A stretch of DNA of 64,000 bases from Streptomyces sp. QL37 (GTDB lineage: Bacteria > Actinomycetota > Actinomycetes > Streptomycetales > Streptomycetaceae), in contig NZ_PTJS01000001.1 of assembly GCF_002941025.1 (NCBI RefSeq), forward strand, positions 6,729,960-6,793,959, written 5' to 3'. Position numbers and translations under genes: made by a program. Shown here in pieces: positions 63,879 to 64,000 of this stretch. A model generated the notes under the pieces. The model searched no databases. It was given only the letters and a program-made list of their open reading frames with translations, and was not told where the DNA came from. The first letter of the stretch is position 1. The number at the start of each line of letters is the position of its first letter.

Positions 63879-64000
63879 ATGACGCACCTCCGTACCGAGC
63901 GCACCAGAGCGAGAACGCTGTTCACCGCCTTCGCCCTGGCCGCCGCCCTATCGCTGCCCACCGCCCCGGGCTGGGCGTCGGCCGCCACCGGGGCGCGGCC
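63879..64000 (+). CDS. Start of a secreted protein (3' end outside window)
   Basis: ATG at 63879 with AGGGAG upstream. The 40 visible residues are a signal peptide (basic start, 'LFTAFALAAALSLPTAPGWASAA'), without a lipobox, so it is probably a secreted enzyme rather than the missing substrate-binding lipoprotein. Incomplete at the window edge. Confidence 0.75.
   Translation, partial: MTHLRTERTRARTLFTAFALAAALSLPTAPGWASAATGAR

Overview
High-GC actinobacterial chromosome, almost certainly Streptomyces. The coding regions have strong third-position G/C, many GTG starts and many 4-bp ATGA/GTGA gene overlaps. The central gene order (tkt-tal-zwf-opcA-pgl, ctaB, ctaA, ABC pair, sufR-B-D-Rieske-C-S-U-T) is the core order known from streptomycetes. 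All calls come from reading sequence and translations by eye; no database search was run.

Layout. (1) 1-1264: end of a PH-domain membrane protein. (2) About 1292-13272: an accessory biosynthetic locus. It has a leftward 34-residue Trp-rich peptide gene, a strong hairpin and a SagB-type dehydrogenase, and rightward genes for an SCP2 protein, acyl-CoA dehydrogenase, putative GNAT-fold acyltransferase, ThiF/E1-like adenylating enzyme and DHA2 exporter. An orphan LuxR regulator, a winged-helix protein, a ketosynthase and an SDR-hydrolase fusion follow. It looks like an uncharacterised, possibly lipidated, RiPP pathway. (3) 13493-25882: secreted lipase, oxidative/non-oxidative pentose phosphate operon, haem O/A synthases and an ABC exporter. 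(4) 26031-34230: SUF Fe-S assembly operon with a candidate iron box and a leaderless sufR promoter. Its 3' end is rearranged into a duplication / inverted triplication / duplication, giving three identical sufT genes and a 1.19-kb near-perfect palindrome (33.5 kb centre).

(5) 34186-42000: membrane protein, SMR pump with TetR and tandem operators, a decayed MFS gene, dapD/dapA, a lipoprotein, an ABM protein and a hypothetical. (6) 42101-46153: two secreted phosphatase-like proteins (phytase/esterase-like; Tat-exported DUF839). (7) 46228-48069: two tandem Y-RNA-like ncRNAs, one carrying a circularly permuted tRNA mimic (YrlA type), just upstream of a Ro60/TROVE gene. (8) 48149-50019: Tudor-like small protein, TerD-TerD fusion and a small conserved protein.

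(9) 50100-64000: sugar-acid and plant-polysaccharide locus. Divergent udh and kdgD start from a matched pair of promoters. A GntR regulator heads a DapA-like plus IlvD/Edd-family aldonate pathway. A LacI-type operator candidate precedes two sugar ABC permeases, a pectate lyase, a Gfo/Idh/MocA oxidoreductase, a DUF6807 protein and a GH43 enzyme, almost all translationally coupled. Together these could depolymerise pectin/arabinan, import fragments and route uronates and aldonates to central metabolism.
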